A model generated the notes under the pieces. The model saw nothing but the letters and a program-made list of their open reading frames with translations, was not told where the DNA came from and did not search any database. Positions 27,613 to 36,130 of a DNA stretch of 64,000 nucleotides are shown here, piece by piece (positions within the stretch are counted from its first letter, which is position 1; every line of letters starts with the position of its first letter). The position numbers and the translations under genes were made by a program. The DNA comes from Paenibacillus oralis (lineage in GTDB: Bacteria > Bacillota > Bacilli > Paenibacillales > Paenibacillaceae), in NCBI RefSeq assembly GCF_003863965.1, contig NZ_RRCN01000001.1, forward strand, positions 1,622,702 through 1,686,701, given 5' to 3'.

Positions 27613-29073
27613 TTATAAAACGATTCCCTCTTTATTGTGATCCAAATACGTAATTTCATATTCTTTCGTCCGAAAATCAGCACGGAGTGTTGTTCTGTAT
27701 TCTTGATTTATCCAGGTAATGCCCAGTTTCCCGTTCTCCAATTCTTCGTCTATTTCTATAGTTCCATCAAAAGCCGGATAGGTATTGCGAAAACGCATAA
27801 TCTCATACAAGCGCTGGAGCATAGGAAGTTTTACTCGATCTTCAATTTCTGCTCTTGTATAGTTGTGACGGTTAATACTTCTTGGTTCACCTATACGCTT
27901 GAGGCTTTCTATATCATTCTCGCCTGCCAAGAGACCTACATAGTAAACCTGAGGAATACCTGGAGCAAAAAGTTGTACAATTCGCGCAAGCATGTATGCT
28001 TCCTCATTTTCATCAAGTGCAGAATAATAAGTTGACATCAACTGATATTGTTTCATTTTGGAACCTGACATCTTAACCATTCCAGCAGGCTTCTGAATAT
28101 ACTTTTGGGTTACCTCCAACTTCTGGTTTATTCTTTCTCTTACCAGATCAATTTCATTCTCATCCAGTAAACCAGCAACATCAACTACTCCGATTCCATC
28201 ATGGGTATCAAGTGTGGTGAATTGCTTGCGTGGGCAAGTCTTGAGCCAGTGAATCAATCTGTCCGTCCTCCCTGTCATTAAACCGTGAAGCATTAGCATC
28301 GGTAATGCAAAATCGTACACCCAATGTCCCTTTTCTGCCATTTTGAGCTGTACTTTGTAATTCTCATGTATTTCTGGCAACATCTCAGTACCGTGCGCTC
28401 GAAGTGGCTCCATTCCGATATCCAGTACATCCCACACTTCTGGTTCAACAAAGAAACAACTGGTGCCTGGTTTCTTCGATGCGTACGCAAAGGCATCAAA
28501 TCGAATAAGTGGAACATATTGGGCTAAATGCTCCAGGTTTCGCTTAAAATAATCCTTAGTAGCCTGTGCCCATGGATTCACATCTACTTGTTCTTCGAAG
28601 AAGGTGTTCCACAGTTTTACAACCTTGCCATCCTGTCTGGTGAATTCCTTATAAGGACCTTGTAATTTTCGCCGGTAAAGGGCTTCCAATTCTTCTTCAG
28701 TTGGCTCGCCGTTTGGCCAAAATTCGTTCCAGTGAATGAACATTTCCCTGTATGGAGAAGAATCACCATTTTTCATGTAATCTTTGAATTCTTCACTACG
28801 TATAGACACATGGTTAATCATAAAGTCTGCCATCAAATAATATTTTTCGGAAAATTTACGAATGTCATCCCAGTCACCGAAAGCCGGATCTACTATATCA
28901 TAGTTGATTACTGCAAACCCACGATCGCCCGAAGAAGGATAAAAAGGCAAGATGTGGACACCGCCGATAATACCTTGAAAATGCTTATCCAGTACTTCGT
29001 ACAGCTCCTTGAGGTTTCCCCCCATACTATCGGAATAAGTAATTAGCATAATTTCGTTCTGTATCTTCTTCAT
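27613..29073 (-). CDS. GH13 sucrose-phosphorylase-family enzyme
   Basis: A 486-residue cytosolic (beta/alpha)8 enzyme without signal peptide. It resembles sucrose phosphorylases (GH13_18): GGVHILPFYPSSGDRGF near the N-terminus, the nucleophile in RFDAFAYASKKPGTSCFF, acid/base region LPEIHEN and stabiliser in TLDTHDGIGVVD. The family splits sucrose, sucrose 6F-phosphate or glucosylglycerol with phosphate, giving glucose 1-phosphate. Exact specificity cannot be assigned from sequence alone. It overlaps the esterase stop by 1 bp and sits between two esterase and two MFS genes. Confidence 0.85.
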   Translation of the reverse strand: MKKIQNEIMLITYSDSMGGNLKELYEVLDKHFQGIIGGVHILPFYPSSGDRGFAVINYDIVDPAFGDWDDIRKFSEKYYLMADFMINHVSIRSEEFKDYMKNGDSSPYREMFIHWNEFWPNGEPTEEELEALYRRKLQGPYKEFTRQDGKVVKLWNTFFEEQVDVNPWAQATKDYFKRNLEHLAQYVPLIRFDAFAYASKKPGTSCFFVEPEVWDVLDIGMEPLRAHGTEMLPEIHENYKVQLKMAEKGHWVYDFALPMLMLHGLMTGRTDRLIHWLKTCPRKQFTTLDTHDGIGVVDVAGLLDENEIDLVRERINQKLEVTQKYIQKPAGMVKMSGSKMKQYQLMSTYYSALDENEEAYMLARIVQLFAPGIPQVYYVGLLAGENDIESLKRIGEPRSINRHNYTRAEIEDRVKLPMLQRLYEIMRFRNTYPAFDGTIEIDEELENGKLGITWINQEYRTTLRADFRTKEYEITYLDHNKEGIVL

Positions 29074-30563
29074 TAATGTTCCTCCTCTAATATTTCATCC
29101 CGAATAAGGCGAGCCATATTCAGAGACAACTCAGCATAATGATCAGTGATATAAAGCACCTCATCACAATATGAGACGTGGTGATTGAAGAGTCGTTGGC
29201 AAATCCACTGTATAGGAATGTAGACTTCACCATCTTTATATACAGATTCACAAAACATGGAGTAGATTCGATTTTCCATGATACAACCGATACTTCCACG
29301 GGCAAATTGCAGCATTCTTCCATCTTTTAGCACTATTTCAACGGAATGGCCCTGATTGAAATAACGACACTGCTTGTCGCCAAAAACGTCAGCTACAAAT
29401 GAGGCAGGTACTAAAAAATATTCCCCTCTACTGATAGCGCTTCCATTTAGTCCGTGATACTTTAACTTTTTATGTCTGATTACCGGACCCTGCATCTTGA
29501 CCAATTGGTTGTTGACAAATGCCTTAGTTCTCCCTAACGCAAGAGCTATTCCATATTTATCGCCCTTTCTCGGGGATATTGGTTCTGTATTGACAATATG
29601 TCCTTGTTCATCACGCCTGATTCCAGAGAACAGATAATCCCATACCAACTCCGCATCATCAAAAGTCTGTCCATGGTCACGGTTCTTTACGTCCCTGAAT
29701 ACCAGATCGGCCAATTCCCCCTTGTAAAAAGCAAAGTTATCCTCACCTACGATTCTAATTTCCGGCAAAGTACGGCAATGATTGATTCTCTTCCAATACT
29801 CTCGATTCCGTTTAATTACATAATCAGCGTCGCCCAGGTAATGTGGCGGTACATCATCAAGCTCAAGCCGGGTTTGCCAGACAGCTAGCGCTCCTCCCCG
29901 ATTGATTACTCCATCATTTTCGTCAAATAAAAGGCGCGGGTCCGATGGACCGCCAGATCCAGCCTTCCCTGCAAACACTTGTCCGTAATATCGTGCCATT
30001 TGGCTTGTCATCAGGTTGCCCATTGACATCCCTTGAATAAATACTCTGCCCTCATCAATGTTATATTTGCACTTCATTAGCTCAATAAGTTGAAGCACAA
30101 AGTTCATATCATGGTTATTCTCTGGTTGATCCGAAGGAGGGTTTAAATATATTCCTTCTTCATTTGGGGCTGTTGCCACCACTATTTGCTCAGGATCACA
30201 TTCCACGTTCCAAAACCGTCTATCACTAGCATTCGGGAAAAGGACAATAAAACCTTCACGATCAGCAACCAGTGTCCACGAGCTGTAAACAGCCTGCCCC
30301 CACCCCGTCATTAAACCACCATGCATGGACACAACCAAGGGTACTTTTTGGGTTCCATCGTATGCAACTGGTACATATTCATACCAAGTGTTGTTAACCT
30401 CTCCCACAACATGACCGGTATGTTCGATCAATCTTGCAGGGTACACTTGTGAGTTGTTTCCATTCTCATTTACGACCATGTCGGAATCTTTTATTGCTTC
30501 CGGAAGATATTCCCGATTATCATCATTTGGTGTTCCCGGAAGAATCACAATTTTCTTCTCCAT
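29073..30563 (-). CDS. PHB-depolymerase-like esterase fused to a copper-amine-oxidase-like domain
   Basis: About 496 residues from MEKKIVILPG (30563; AAAGGGG RBS). An in-frame ATG at 30704 would overlap the previous gene and is unlikely. The N-terminal 330 residues are an alpha/beta hydrolase: VVSMHGGLMTGWG (oxyanion), the nucleophile in IQGMSMGNL and His in NRDHGQTF. The C-terminal 130 residues match the copper-amine-oxidase N-terminal-like domain (KAFVNNQLVKM, YFLVPASFVADVFG, VYIPIQWICQRLF), normally found on secreted Paenibacillus proteins. No signal peptide is visible, which is odd for that domain. Probably removes acyl groups from an imported sugar ester. Confidence 0.8.
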   Translation of the reverse strand: MEKKIVILPGTPNDDNREYLPEAIKDSDMVVNENGNNSQVYPARLIEHTGHVVGEVNNTWYEYVPVAYDGTQKVPLVVSMHGGLMTGWGQAVYSSWTLVADREGFIVLFPNASDRRFWNVECDPEQIVVATAPNEEGIYLNPPSDQPENNHDMNFVLQLIELMKCKYNIDEGRVFIQGMSMGNLMTSQMARYYGQVFAGKAGSGGPSDPRLLFDENDGVINRGGALAVWQTRLELDDVPPHYLGDADYVIKRNREYWKRINHCRTLPEIRIVGEDNFAFYKGELADLVFRDVKNRDHGQTFDDAELVWDYLFSGIRRDEQGHIVNTEPISPRKGDKYGIALALGRTKAFVNNQLVKMQGPVIRHKKLKYHGLNGSAISRGEYFLVPASFVADVFGDKQCRYFNQGHSVEIVLKDGRMLQFARGSIGCIMENRIYSMFCESVYKDGEVYIPIQWICQRLFNHHVSYCDEVLYITDHYAELSLNMARLIRDEILEEEH

Positions 30564-30625
30564 AGAAATCAACCCCTTTTTTAGTTTATTCCTTCTGTAT
30601 GGTCGGTTAATTTTACAACCGAAAG

Positions 30626-31468
30626 TCAGAATCGACTCTGCCCCGTATCGCTCAGACCAAAGAATTCCAAGGCGTGTTGTATCGCCAGATCCCAGAATCT
30701 CCACTCATGACCATATCCCTCAAGTGTCCAGAACTCTGCATCAAGTCCAATCTTCTTGGCATGTTCTTGGAAAACAGTGAAGTTCTCATAAATTAGTTTA
30801 TCCTTACTACCACACGCAAATAATAACCTTGGAAGTTTACGGCTATCTGCAAGAGAGTTTATAATATTCCATACGTTCTCGTTGGAATGAACAAACTTTT
30901 CCAAACCTCCCGCATTATCTACCATTCCCCGCAAACGTTGATAAAAAGGGTCGTCTTTTTGCAGATCCTGTTCGGTCAGATTATTAAAGTCTACAGGTAC
31001 TGCAGACAAGACAGCCGCAGCTGCGAATTTCTCAGGATAATTCACTGCAAATTTTATGGTTCCCCGTCCACCCATTGAAAGGCCTGCTATAAAGTTATCC
31101 TTGCGTTTTTCTGATGCGGGAAACCAGTTATAAATCATTGGCATTAATTCATCGATTAAATAATCGTACATATTGAACCCCAACATGCAACGGCTCCAAT
31201 TTGAATAGTTACTATTTAAAGCACTAGGCATTACCACTATGAGATCCTTTTCACACGCATACAATTCGATATTTGTTTTTCTCAACCAATCCGAATGATC
31301 GCCAAATGTACCGTGAAGCAGCCATAACACCTTGTACTTCTTTTGGTTTTGGTAATATTCTTTGGCAGAAATATGATGTGGTTTGTCAGGTAAAATAATG
31401 GATATCTCATGATTAGAATGCAAAAACTGACTTTCAAAATTCATGGTCACGATGGACACACTCTTCAC
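30626..31468 (-). CDS. Esterase D / tributyrin-esterase-like alpha/beta hydrolase
   Basis: A 280-residue esterase of the EstA/S-formylglutathione-hydrolase fold. WLLHGTFGDHSDWLR gives the oxyanion loop, NFIAGLSMGGRG the nucleophile (GLSMGG), and the C-terminal GYGHEWRFWD the catalytic His. The start is GTG at 31468 or ATG at 31444. It lacks a signal peptide. Family members cleave short-chain acyl esters and some feruloyl or acetyl esters of sugars. It lies 15 bp after the MFS gene in the operon. Confidence 0.85.
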   Translation of the reverse strand: MKSVSIVTMNFESQFLHSNHEISIILPDKPHHISAKEYYQNQKKYKVLWLLHGTFGDHSDWLRKTNIELYACEKDLIVVMPSALNSNYSNWSRCMLGFNMYDYLIDELMPMIYNWFPASEKRKDNFIAGLSMGGRGTIKFAVNYPEKFAAAAVLSAVPVDFNNLTEQDLQKDDPFYQRLRGMVDNAGGLEKFVHSNENVWNIINSLADSRKLPRLLFACGSKDKLIYENFTVFQEHAKKIGLDAEFWTLEGYGHEWRFWDLAIQHALEFFGLSDTGQSRF

Positions 31469-31483
31469 TCCAATCGTTCAGAA

Positions 31484-32698
31484 TTAATCTGCATATGTTT
31501 TGTTCCTAGTCAAAGATTTTCTATTGAACAAGAAGATCACTAGGGCAATTAAAATTGGAATAATCATCAACCTATACATGATTGCATATCCATCCACCTC
31601 GCTTCCTCCATAACCCTGAACAATAGTTACAATTAATCCTGCCAAAGATGGTGTAATCAAGTATCCGGTATCTACACCTATATAATTTGTATTACCAGCG
31701 ACTCCACGTCTTTCATTAGGTACAAGTTTCATGCAAAGCGTCTGGATTGAAGGCTGACAAATGCCATAACCGCAAGCCGAGAGTGCACCTGAAACTATAA
31801 ACATGGGAAGAGACTTGGAAAAACTGATCACAATGAACGACAAAGCAAAAATTACAATACCAGGAATTATTGTTGTGCTTACGCCATATTTTTCAGTAAG
31901 TTTTCCACTAATAGGTCGGGTAAATAATAAACATACTGCATAAGATGTAAAAAATAGCCCAATGTCATCAACCCCAGTAGCGCCCCCGTATATCAAAATA
32001 AAAGAATTTATACAGGAGAAGGCTCCTGCAAGAAAAAACATTATAATCGTTGGTACAATCACTTCAAGTGCGATTATGTTGTCTAGGGAAATCTTAAATC
32101 TTTTATTTGGGCTTGGCGCTTCACTCTTCAGCCTCAGGATCAGCAGTAGTACCGTTCCCATCGCAACAGCACTTATTATGAACGTCGAGTTATAGCCATA
32201 GACCTTAACTAATTCCAATCCAAGTGTTGGGCCTATAGCTGTAGCAATAGCCTGACCTAAGGAGAAAATGCCTATTCCGGATGCAATTCTATTCTCTGGC
32301 AGGGCATCACTGGCTAAAGCTAAACTAAGAGGGGCAAGAAATCCCATTCCTATTCCATGAAGCAAGCGGCCTACTAGGATCATGTTGATATCGGCTGCTA
32401 TTCCATAGCAGATAAATGCCAGAATAATGACACCTGTAGACACTGCTAATAATCGATTTTTTCTGAAATAACCCGTTGCAGGCCCAACGATTGGCCTTAC
32501 ACCCAGTGCAGTTATAGCAAACATACTCGTTACCATCCCTACAATAGTAGCGGTTCCCCCCAGGTGAGCGGCGAACTTGGGAATCAAGGCACCCGTCATA
32601 AATTGGCCCAAATTCAATATAATATTTATAATAAAAATACTTATAAAAGATTGAGTCCAAATCGTTTCCTTAGTTTTGCTTTTGTTATACTTTCTCAT
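31484..32698 (-). CDS. MFS transporter
   Basis: About 404 residues and 12 TM helices. The ATG at 32698 (MRKYNKSK) has a good GAGGAAG RBS; 32713 is an alternative. GRLLHGIGMGFLAPLSLALASDALPENR and RPISGKLTEKYG are typical MFS signatures of the multidrug/sugar-efflux-type branch. First transporter of the operon, 49 bp after the tetR stop. Import or export direction is uncertain. Confidence 0.85.
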   Translation of the reverse strand: MRKYNKSKTKETIWTQSFISIFIINIILNLGQFMTGALIPKFAAHLGGTATIVGMVTSMFAITALGVRPIVGPATGYFRKNRLLAVSTGVIILAFICYGIAADINMILVGRLLHGIGMGFLAPLSLALASDALPENRIASGIGIFSLGQAIATAIGPTLGLELVKVYGYNSTFIISAVAMGTVLLLILRLKSEAPSPNKRFKISLDNIIALEVIVPTIIMFFLAGAFSCINSFILIYGGATGVDDIGLFFTSYAVCLLFTRPISGKLTEKYGVSTTIIPGIVIFALSFIVISFSKSLPMFIVSGALSACGYGICQPSIQTLCMKLVPNERRGVAGNTNYIGVDTGYLITPSLAGLIVTIVQGYGGSEVDGYAIMYRLMIIPILIALVIFLFNRKSLTRNKTYAD

Positions 32699-32747
32699 TT
32701 TCAACTTCCTCATAACTAAACTCCATTGTTTTTATTCCTTGAATGCC

Positions 32748-33329
32748 CTAGAATTCAATACCGCCCCTCAAACTATCGACGAATAACTTTACAACCAGTA
32801 TAAAGCTCTCATCAATAGACACATTCGACAGTTCAAAGTACCCTGTAATTTCTAATGACACAAAACCGTGTATCATGCTTCTATATGCTCTTAAGAGATT
32901 TATATTGTCATAACCATCCTTTGAAAACTTTTTTAATGCATCAGCCATTGGATCGAGAATCATCCGAAGATGCTCTTTACCATGAACTGAAGGCATGTTG
33001 ATCATTACTTTGTATAGCTCTGGATGTTGAAGGGCAAACTTTCGATAAACAACAGCAAACTCCATTAACAAATAACGGCTATCTGTAATGCCTCCCGTTG
33101 CCATAGTCATAGACTCATAAAGTTGTGATATTGCTACTTTGCCAATTTCAACACTTAAGTGAGTAGCGCTTTCAATGAAGTTATACAACGATGTAGTTGT
33201 AACTCCTAATTTTTTGGCCAAAGTATGCAGAGAGAAATTCTCAAAACCCTTTTCCTCAATCAATGATACCGCTGTCATAATAATCTTTTCCTTGCTTAAT
33301 CCTTTTCTCCCTATGACAAACACCCCCAA
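32748..33329 (-). CDS. TetR-family regulator (WHG-type C-terminus)
   Basis: A 193-residue regulator. The N-terminal HTH is LSKEKIIMTAVSLIEEKGFE followed by LAKKLGVTTTSLYNFIESAT. The C-terminal domain has the WHG-like pattern (YRSMIHGFVSLEITGYFELS). It is the first gene of the operon running to 26294 and probably its repressor. The 200 bp upstream are very AT-rich, with several near-palindromes but no clear operator that I can single out. Confidence 0.88.
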   Translation of the reverse strand: MGVFVIGRKGLSKEKIIMTAVSLIEEKGFENFSLHTLAKKLGVTTTSLYNFIESATHLSVEIGKVAISQLYESMTMATGGITDSRYLLMEFAVVYRKFALQHPELYKVMINMPSVHGKEHLRMILDPMADALKKFSKDGYDNINLLRAYRSMIHGFVSLEITGYFELSNVSIDESFILVVKLFVDSLRGGIEF

Positions 33330-33533
33330 AAGTTAATGCAATTATCTTTTATTTAATATAAAAATACACAATAAAATAAGGATATTTAGTAATGAATAAA
33401 AAAATTAATTCCACAAAAGTTAATAGTGTTAACATCAAGATAAATTAATATTGTCATGTTGTCAAGAAATAATTTGTGAAAATGTCATTATAACTGTGCT
33501 ATGTAAATGTCACTTTTCTGTTGAGCCTCCCGT

Positions 33534-34110
33534 TTACAAAGAGGTCCCTGCATAGCTATTACGCTGTGAATACATAACATCTGGAATTAATTGTTTTGTG
33601 ATACGCTTGGGTAAGTGGGTGCCGAACGTGGATTTCCAAAGATGGTCTTGAGCGGGCTTGTGTGGTTGCAAAGAAGTCGCCTTGTTTGCTGCCTTGGTCT
33701 TGCGTTCAGGTTTCTCTGTCACTTGCAGCGAGAACGCTTGGCCTTAATATGATTGATATGCGGGCTGTCATGGCCTGCCAAAGTGGAAAAGAGGCTTCTT
33801 CTCCCCGGGGCAAGTTCCTGTTCTACCGTAAGCTTTTCATTTGCCGATCGGAAGATGTTGTGCCGATCACTGTACAAGACTAAGCGGAACACCATAATTC
33901 CGAATGCCCTGTAGAATAACAAGAGATTAACCTTCCCGACATTAGTTGCGGAACACGGCACTGACAACGATCCCCGTTACGTCGTCAATGACAGCATGCA
34001 GTGCAAAAGCGGGAGCACGCTCCTCTAGCCAAGCACGTCTCTGCTTAGCTTGCTTGTTTCCTTGATATCCAGTAAAATTCTCCGCATACTCACAACAATA
34101 ATCGCGTTTT
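33534..34110 (-). pseudogene. Relic of a DDE transposase (ISNCY/IS1202-like)
   Basis: Three disconnected minus-strand pieces in different frames run in order. RRAWLEERAPAFALHAVIDD (about 34045-33985) contains the first catalytic Asp region. LVLYSDRHNIFRS and EKLTVEQELA (33967-33719) contain the second catalytic Asp region. The Lys/Pro-rich tail PHKPAQDHLWKS (33722-33534) follows. This order and wording match IS1202/ISNCY-type transposases. About 100-150 residues between the second and third pieces, and all of the N-terminal HTH, are gone. No terminal inverted repeats were found. Confidence 0.7.
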
Positions 34111-34191
34111 ATGAAGGTTGAAGGTTGACATGAAATTCAAAGGAAATATGAAATAACAATGCAAGTAACCACTTGTATTAAAAGGTGACCT

Positions 34192-34275
34192 ATGAACGAC
34201 ACTCACAGCACTAGCGATAAAGTATTGATGACTGCCATCGATCTCATGTCTGAAAAAGGTTATGACGGGGTGTAA
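34192..34275 (+). pseudogene. TetR N-terminal stub
   Basis: ATG at 34192 with AAGGTGA upstream, then 27 residues ending DLMSEKGYDGV and stop. This is the first helix of a TetR HTH, cut where the serine-recombinase remnant begins. A regulator truncated by insertion or deletion. Confidence 0.65.
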
Positions 34276-34603
34276 GCCAGATAAACAAAGAGCCCGACAC
34301 TGAACTCACTCGCCAGTCGAAGCTGCAGCTGAAGCTTCGAGACGACCAGTCCAAGCCCTGGTGAGCCGGTTCGACGCCCTGCTCCGCCGCTCTTCGTTCC
34401 CGCCGTAGTGCAAGACCCTGCTGCACTTGATCGTGAGGATCACGTTGGACGATAGGAAGCGCGTCGGCAGCATCGAGTTCGCCTTTAATGAGGAGAAAGA
34501 GAAGCATTTTTTAAGCGCAGCCCCTTCTGAAACTCTGTTGAACCAAAATCAATATCACCACGTACGGTCCTTCTCTTGGTTGTACTTTTGGCACCATTTA
34601 TGA
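34276..34603 (+). pseudogene. C-terminal remnant of a large serine recombinase
   Basis: Frame-shifted sequence with SQINKEPDTELTRQSK, then RPVQALVSRFDALLRRSSFP, an in-frame TAG, then KTLLHLIVRITLDD and GSIEFAFNEEKEKHFLSAAP. This coiled-coil/beta pattern ending in an hFLS-A-PS segment is what I know from the C-termini of large serine recombinases in Paenibacillus-like genomes. The catalytic domain is absent. It lies about 0.5 kb from the rlmH 3' end, the target of serine recombinases (Ccr) in staphylococci. Its end runs into the convergent MltR-like relic. Confidence 0.55.
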
Positions 34604-35069
34604 CTCCTGCAACGCCAAAAGCTAACCGATTAAACGCCATTCTAGGAGGTAGTTGATCTTTAAAAACATTGTAGTGTAACTCTCTACAGCGAGAAGCAAT
34701 CGGAGGATGATTAAAATCAATTATCTTCATTGAGTGTGCGAAATCGTTTCTTATCTTTCTGATAATATGTAAGTCTCTGCGAAGACGAAGGGGATTAGCC
34801 CCAAAAGATAAATCAACTCAATTCTCGAAGAGAATATCGCGAGCCCACCTGTCCCGTAGAAAAGATCCATAAAACTTTCTGAGTCATCCACAAATGTATT
34901 CTGCAATAGTTCCTTCAATAACTCATCTAAAAACGCTGCGGCCATCAAAGCACAACCACGATCAGTCTCCTTATCAAGATGGAGACGAAACTCGAGTACC
35001 TCCTCCGTCCCCATCTCCTCAAACAGCTTAATGACATCTTCAGCAGCTCTTATTTATTTCTGGTTTCAT
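34485..35069 (-). pseudogene. Frameshifted MltR-like (mannitol-repressor-family) gene
   Basis: ATG at 35069 follows GAAGGAGGG. After MKPEINK one frameshift leads to AAEDVIKLFEEMGTEEVLEF, which continues through FYGTGGLAIFSSRIELIYLLG. A second frameshift near 34765 leads to RKIRNDFAHSMKIIDFNHPP and IASRCREL. The segments FSSRIELIYLLGLI, RKIRNDFAH and SRCREL are diagnostic of the family. Two one-base changes would restore one frame. MltR proteins lack proven DNA binding; their role is unclear. Confidence 0.75.
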
Positions 35070-35105
35070 GGAAATTCCCTCCTTCATCTCTCATAATATT
35101 CAAAA

Positions 35106-35150
35106 TTTCGCCCTACTTATGATACGGTTCCCCCCGATTAATCTTCACCG
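35106..35150. other. rlmH 3'-end integration-site candidate (attB-like)
   Basis: The last 14 codons of rlmH plus 7 bp form a CGCGGTG ... AGGGCG-bounded stretch whose core (GAACCGTATCATAAGTAGGG on the minus strand) recurs at 21242, 25921 and, more diverged, 20641, all in the same orientation. The position matches the SCCmec attB at the rlmH 3' end in staphylococci. Confidence 0.6.
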
Positions 35151-35592
35151 CGCGATAAATCTGCTCGGTGAGGACAAGGCGCATAAGCTGATGCGGCAGC
35201 GTCATGCGCCCGAACGACAGCCGCTGCTGCGCGCGGCTGAGCACACCATCAGCGAGCCCGTGGCTGCCGCCGATGACAAAAGCGACATGGCTCGTCCCGT
35301 ACGTGCCGAGCCGGTCGAGTTCGGCGGCCAGTTCCTCCGAGCTCCAGAGCTGGCCGCCGATGGCGAGCGCGATGACATGCGCGTCGCTCTTGATCTGCGC
35401 GAGGATCCGTTCGCCCTCGCGCTCCTTCACCTGAAGCACTTCCGCCTCGCTCATCGTCTCCGGCGCCTTCTCGTCGGGCACCTCGACGATCTGAAACTTC
35501 ACATATGGCGTCAGCCGCTTCGTATATTCGGCGATCCCTTGCACCAGGTACTTTTCCTTCAACTTGCCGACGGCAATGATTTGTATGTACAT
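35113..35592 (-). CDS. rlmH: 23S rRNA (pseudouridine-1915-N3) methyltransferase RlmH
   Basis: A 159-residue SPOUT methyltransferase, normal length, ending RGEPYHK. The SAM-binding knot is visible ([29 protein letters not shown]). It methylates pseudouridine 1915 in helix 69 of 23S rRNA, acting on the 70S ribosome. It is the last gene of the conserved yyc/wal-htrA-rlmH block. Its 3' end is the predicted integration site; integration preserves the C-terminus. Confidence 0.97.
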   Translation of the reverse strand: MYIQIIAVGKLKEKYLVQGIAEYTKRLTPYVKFQIVEVPDEKAPETMSEAEVLQVKEREGERILAQIKSDAHVIALAIGGQLWSSEELAAELDRLGTYGTSHVAFVIGGSHGLADGVLSRAQQRLSFGRMTLPHQLMRLVLTEQIYRAVKINRGEPYHK

Positions 35593-35761
35593 TATTCAAC
35601 CCCCTTTAAGCTTCGTAAATATATCAGCGGATAAAGTCGCCCCAATCCAGGAGCAGCAGCGCGGCAGCGTGCATTTCCGGTTCATTGGCCTCACTCCTCC
35701 GGGAATCTTTTTACTTGTTAGATTGCTCCGGAGATCGCATATTTAGGCGGCTCTACCCAAC

Positions 35762-35799
35762 AAAAAAGGCCGCTTTCCCCCGTGGAGAAAACCGCCCCG
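35762..35799 (-). terminator. Terminator after the CxxH/CxxC gene
   Basis: On the minus strand GGCGGTTTTCTCC pairs approximately with GGGGAAAGCGGCC, followed by TTTTTTG, just beyond the stop at 35805. It separates the CxxH/CxxC gene from rlmH. Confidence 0.6.
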
Positions 35800-35804
35800 C
35801 TTCC

Positions 35805-35972
35805 TCATACCACCAAAAACCGCGCCTCTTGCTCGCATTCCTGGCACTTCACCGGCGGCTCCCAGTCGATGAACTTCGTGTGCTCCAAATCAACCACATC
35901 GGGCGCCTCTTCGAATTCGTCCACGAACATATCAATCGCCAGTTCCACATGATCCTTGCATACGACATACAT
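35805..35972 (-). CDS. CxxH/CxxC small metal-binding-like protein
   Basis: A 55-residue protein starting MYVVCKDHVELAIDMFVDEF (ATG 35972, RBS AAAGGATG). It carries the paired motifs CKDH and CQEC that define this small Bacillales family, probably a single zinc site. It is typically encoded next to rlmH, as here. Function unknown. An in-frame upstream ATG at 36089 would add 39 residues not seen in the family and is rejected. Confidence 0.88.
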   Translation of the reverse strand: MYVVCKDHVELAIDMFVDEFEEAPDVVDLEHTKFIDWEPPVKCQECEQEARFLVV

Positions 35973-36130
35973 AAATTCAAAGCATCCTTTCTCTTCCCGC
36001 CGCCACCCGGCGGAATCTTCCGTAATTACAGGGTGTCCTTTATCCTTTCTACCATACTCCGCGAAAAAAAGGAACCGCCCAAGCCGCAAGCAATCGCACG
36101 GCGCCGGGTGATTCCTTGATCTTTTTTACA

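Noticed and set aside
20641-35592. Intact ccr-type recombinase genes for the putative cassettes.
   Set aside because: Looked for; only a decayed C-terminal fragment is present in the window.
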